Shown here: positions 5,061 to 7,033 of the stretch, piece after piece
Layout: each line of letters starts with the position of its first letter
Position numbering within the stretch: position 1 is the stretch's first letter
Origin: Microbacteriaceae bacterium UBA963
Lineage (GTDB): Bacteria; Actinomycetota; Actinomycetes; Actinomycetales; Microbacteriaceae
Length of the DNA: 7,033 nucleotides
Direction: 5' to 3'
NCBI GenBank assembly: GCA_002292955.1
Contig: DBCH01000125.1
Location: 1 to 7,033, forward strand
The notes under the pieces: model-generated
Databases searched by the model: none
Seen by the model: the letters and a program-made list of their open reading frames with translations, nothing else
Told to the model about the DNA's origin: nothing
Made by a program: the position numbers and the translations under genes

Positions 5061-5923
5061 CAGCTCTTCTTTGCCATCTGAAAGATGGTTTTCTGCGGGG
5101 TGGGGGAGGGCACGGCCGTGGCGTCGGTGGTGAGCAGCGCGCCGCCGATGAAACGCGTGAGTTCCGCGCCCGACATCGAACTTGCGGGATGCGGTCCGCG
5201 CGCCATGAGGCGGGGGAGTTCGTTGAGCACGTCCGGCAGATTCGACGCCACGAGAACAAGGTTGCCGAAGCGGCGCCCCTTGAGCACCTGTGCCTCGGCC
5301 ATCACGCCCACGTGCGCAAACACGTGCGACACCGTGGCCACCTGACCGCGCGCGTAAGCGAGCCCGGGCCCATCGGCAATGTTGATGATGACCACGCCGG
5401 TCGGTGCCAGCAGTGCGGCGACCTCGGTGAAGAACTCCACGGTGGTCACGTGCGCGGGGGTGCGGGCCCCGGCAAAAATGTCAACGGTGATCACGTCGGC
5501 ACTGGCTCGAAGACCGGCGGGAAGCTTGTTGATCACCGCGCGGGCATCGCCGTAGCGCAGGCGAATGGAGGCGCGAGCCGGGAGTGGAAACACCTCGCGA
5601 ACAAAGTCCACGAGGTCGCGGTCGATGTCAATCACCTGCTGGCGTGACCCCGGCCGCGTGGCCTCGATGTAGCGCGGCAGGGTGAGTGCCCCGGCACCCA
5701 GATGGATTGCGGTGAGGGCGTCGCCCGTGGGGGCCGCCACGTCGATCACGTGTCCCATGCGGCGGATGTACTCAAAGAACAGCTCGTCGGGATGCTCGGG
5801 GAAGATGTGCGACTGGGGAGTACCGTCCACATCGAGAATGTAGGCGCCAGCCTGAAACGGATCGGGCTCAATGGTGGCAATCACGCCAGAAGTGCCGAGT
5901 CGGCGGGTTAGCGGGCCAGTCAC
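5060..5923 (-). CDS. Spermidine-synthase-like / SAM-dependent methyltransferase-fold protein
   Basis: The 287-residue protein has a Rossmann methyltransferase core. The nucleotide-binding loop AIHLGAGALTLPRY is at 72-85, the acidic strand end VIDIDRDL at 97-104, YGDAR at 124-128, and VITVDIFAGARTPAHVT at 144-160. It resembles actinobacterial proteins annotated as spermidine synthase. True spermidine synthases carry a DSSDP-type active-site signature and a larger N-terminal beta domain. Here the signature is replaced by D148-I-F-A-G and the N-terminal part is short, so aminopropyl transfer to putrescine is doubtful. The start is GTG 5923: an in-frame TAG occurs 12 nt upstream, and a TAGTCT box ends 6 nt before the GTG, suggesting leaderless translation. 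It is the first gene of the minus-strand set with the SprT-like and SRPBCC-like genes. Confidence 0.9.
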   Translation of the reverse strand: MTGPLTRRLGTSGVIATIEPDPFQAGAYILDVDGTPQSHIFPEHPDELFFEYIRRMGHVIDVAAPTGDALTAIHLGAGALTLPRYIEATRPGSRQQVIDIDRDLVDFVREVFPLPARASIRLRYGDARAVINKLPAGLRASADVITVDIFAGARTPAHVTTVEFFTEVAALLAPTGVVIINIADGPGLAYARGQVATVSHVFAHVGVMAEAQVLKGRRFGNLVLVASNLPDVLNELPRLMARGPHPASSMSGAELTRFIGGALLTTDATAVPSPTPQKTIFQMAKKS

Positions 5924-5929
5924 CCGTTC

Positions 5930-5935
5930 AGACTA
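5930..5935 (-). promoter_or_regulatory. Putative -10 box (TAGTCT) for the leaderless methyltransferase-like operon
   Basis: On the minus strand TAGTCT fits TANNNT. It is followed by GAACGG and then GTG, the same 6-nt spacing as at the Nudix-like gene. The in-frame TAG stop lies within this box, so translation cannot start further upstream. No clear -35 is seen. Confidence 0.45.
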
Positions 5936-6073
5936 CCCGCGCGCGCTTCTTCACGACCGGCCCCAAAGCCCGGACACATGCACAACCCGCGTTATCCCGC
6001 CACGCCGTGACAGCATCCGGCCGAGTTTCTACCACGAAGTCGCGACTCGCGAAAGGTTTTTCAGATTAAGGAC
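5936..6073. other. Intergenic sequence between divergent genes; no gene seen
   Basis: No reading frame with coding character or ribosome binding site is visible in this part of the 349-bp gap between the minus-strand operon and rpoB. It holds the presumed upstream promoter region of the methyltransferase-like gene and a short TCGCG-ACT-CGCGA hairpin at 6040-6052. That hairpin is followed after three bases by GTTTTT and is too weak to call a terminator. Confidence 0.5.
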
Positions 6074-6108
6074 TGGACACAATTGCATAACGGTTCTATG
6101 CTTATACT
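6074..6108 (+). promoter_or_regulatory. SigA-type promoter of rpoB
   Basis: TGGACA (6074-6079) and TATGCT (6097-6102) are separated by exactly 17 bp, the best promoter match in the window. A second -10-like hexamer, TATACT (6103-6108), follows directly and may give an alternative start. Transcription would begin near 6109-6115. Confidence 0.72.
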
Positions 6109-6272
6109 TTGCGCTTGAAGTTTTGTCGTGCCCTCATATGTCGGTCGGTACGGTGGCTCTCAACCAGGACTGGTAACGACACCACCCATGGTTGATTTTG
6201 TCGTGTCTTCTTTGCGCTCTATCCCTCACTACCGACACTTGATGGCTCTCACGGGCCCACGGAGGAAAAATC
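6109..6272 (+). promoter_or_regulatory. rpoB 5' leader, about 164 nt
   Basis: If the promoter at 6074-6102 is used, rpoB has a long untranslated leader. TTTTGTCGTG occurs twice in it (6121-6130 and 6196-6205). A single ACGACA (6176-6181) could pair with the TGTCGT inside either copy, giving two mutually exclusive short helices. No terminator with a T run and no known riboswitch or ribosomal-protein site is recognised. Confidence 0.45.
6261..6266 (+). promoter_or_regulatory. Ribosome binding site (GGAGGA) fixing the TTG start of rpoB
   Basis: GGAGGA is close to the ideal Shine-Dalgarno sequence and sits 6 nt before TTG at 6273. No in-frame ATG or GTG lies at a usable distance, so it decides the unusual TTG start. 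Confidence 0.9.
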
Positions 6273-7033
6273 TTGGCTGCTGCGCGCAACGGTTCCAAGT
6301 CCAACAAGAGCGGTCGCGATTCTTCGCGACTTTCGTTCGCCAAAATCACCGACACCCTCAAGGTGCCCGATCTGCTTGATCTGCAGACCGAGTCCTTTGC
6401 GTGGCTCGTCGGCAACGAGGAGTGGCAGCAGCGTGTTGCCCAGGCCGAGAAGGAAGGTCGCCAAGACCTGCCGTCTCGCACCGGCCTCGAGGAGATTTTC
6501 GAAGAGATCTCGCCCATCGAGAACCTCGATGAGACGATGCAGCTCTCGTTTACGAACCCTTACCTCGAAGAAGAGAAGTACACGCTCGACCAGTGCAAGG
6601 AGCGCGGCAAGACCTACGCCGCCCCGCTGTACGTCGAAGCGGAGTTCATGAACCACAACACGGGTGAGATCAAGACCCAGACCGTCTTCATGGGCGACTT
6701 CCCCCTGATGACCGAAAAGGGCACCTTCGTGATCAACGGCACCGAGCGTGTCGTTGTGTCGCAGCTCGTGCGTAGCCCCGGTGTCTACTTTGAGCGCGTG
6801 AGCGACAAGACGTCTGACAAAGACATCTTCTCGGCCCGCATGATCCCCAGCCGCGGCGCGTGGCTCGAGTTCGAGATTGACAAGCGCGACCAGGTGGGCG
6901 TGCGCATCGACCGCAAGCGCAAGCAGTCGGTCACCGTCTTCCTCAAGGCCCTCGGCCTCACGGCCGAAGACATCCGCAAGGAGTTTGCCGGCTTCGAGTC
7001 GATCGAGCTCACGCTGGAGAAGGACAACATCCT
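6273..7033 (+). CDS. rpoB: RNA polymerase beta subunit, N-terminal 253 codons (3' end outside window)
   Basis: RpoB forms much of the catalytic core of RNA polymerase. The frame from TTG 6273 reads (M)AAARNGSKSNKSG, then SFAKITDTLKVPDLLDLQ, and continues open to the window edge. The beta-subunit lobe shows the typical segments LSFTNPYLEE, GDFPLMTEKGTFVINGTERV, VSQLVRSPGVYFE and SARMIPSRGAWLEFEIDKRD. All precede the rifampicin-binding region, which lies outside. About 250 of the usual roughly 1,150-1,170 residues are present. The start is fixed by GGAGGA 6 nt upstream; the TTG codon may hold down initiation. rplJ-rplL do not lie immediately upstream; instead a divergent operon does. The sequence looks like Microbacteriaceae RpoB. 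Confidence 0.98.
   Translation, partial: MAAARNGSKSNKSGRDSSRLSFAKITDTLKVPDLLDLQTESFAWLVGNEEWQQRVAQAEKEGRQDLPSRTGLEEIFEEISPIENLDETMQLSFTNPYLEEEKYTLDQCKERGKTYAAPLYVEAEFMNHNTGEIKTQTVFMGDFPLMTEKGTFVINGTERVVVSQLVRSPGVYFERVSDKTSDKDIFSARMIPSRGAWLEFEIDKRDQVGVRIDRKRKQSVTVFLKALGLTAEDIRKEFAGFESIELTLEKDNI

Noticed and set aside
4997..5647. A 216-codon plus-strand frame opposite the methyltransferase-like gene
   Set aside because: It is His/Gly/Arg-rich, typical of antisense to GC-rich coding DNA, and the minus-strand gene has recognisable SAM-binding motifs.
6138..6176. A 12-codon frame MSVGTVALNQDW in the rpoB leader, a possible leader peptide
   Set aside because: No ribosome binding site precedes it, it has no run of regulatory codons, and no terminator or antiterminator pair follows it.

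Overview
The window is GC-rich chromosomal DNA from an actinobacterium, most likely of the Microbacteriaceae. The partial RpoB at the right edge, the DUF4916-type Nudix-like protein, the DivIVA-style coiled-coil proteins and the apparent leaderless genes all fit. No mobile element, CRISPR array or phage gene is visible. This placement is from recognition, not a database search.

Layout: (1) 1-842, minus strand, the N-terminal 280 codons of radA (DNA repair ATPase), running off the left edge. (2) 933-1060, tRNA-Ser(CGA) with an encoded CCA and a perfect 17-bp terminator hairpin. About 60 bp further on, a 16-nt copy of the tRNA 3' end recurs. (3) 1187-1726, a Nudix-fold protein with a degraded Nudix box. 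(4) 1851-3973, two tandem, translationally coupled genes for long alanine/glutamate/arginine-rich coiled-coil proteins. Both begin with a DivIVA-like N-terminus, and they align to each other without a single gap for about 334 residues. (5) 3988-4019, a perfect 14-bp bidirectional terminator with a UUCG loop, between convergent transcription units. (6) 5923 back to 4068, minus strand, an operon-like set: spermidine-synthase-like methyltransferase-fold protein, then a SprT-like zinc metalloprotease (1-nt overlap), then an SRPBCC-like protein. (7) 5936-6272, a divergent intergenic region with a good SigA-type promoter and a leader of about 164 nt. (8) 6273-7033, the first 253 codons of rpoB, with a TTG start.

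The most interesting locus is the tandem coiled-coil pair. It looks like a pair of polar or cytoskeletal scaffold proteins of the DivIVA/Scy/FilP type, kept in the same register after duplication and expressed from coupled frames, so a heteromeric filament is plausible. A second theme is translation initiation. radA, the Nudix-like gene and the methyltransferase-like gene each have a TANNNT box 6-7 nt before the start codon and no ribosome binding site, as expected of leaderless mRNAs. The coiled-coil pair and rpoB have clear Shine-Dalgarno sequences.
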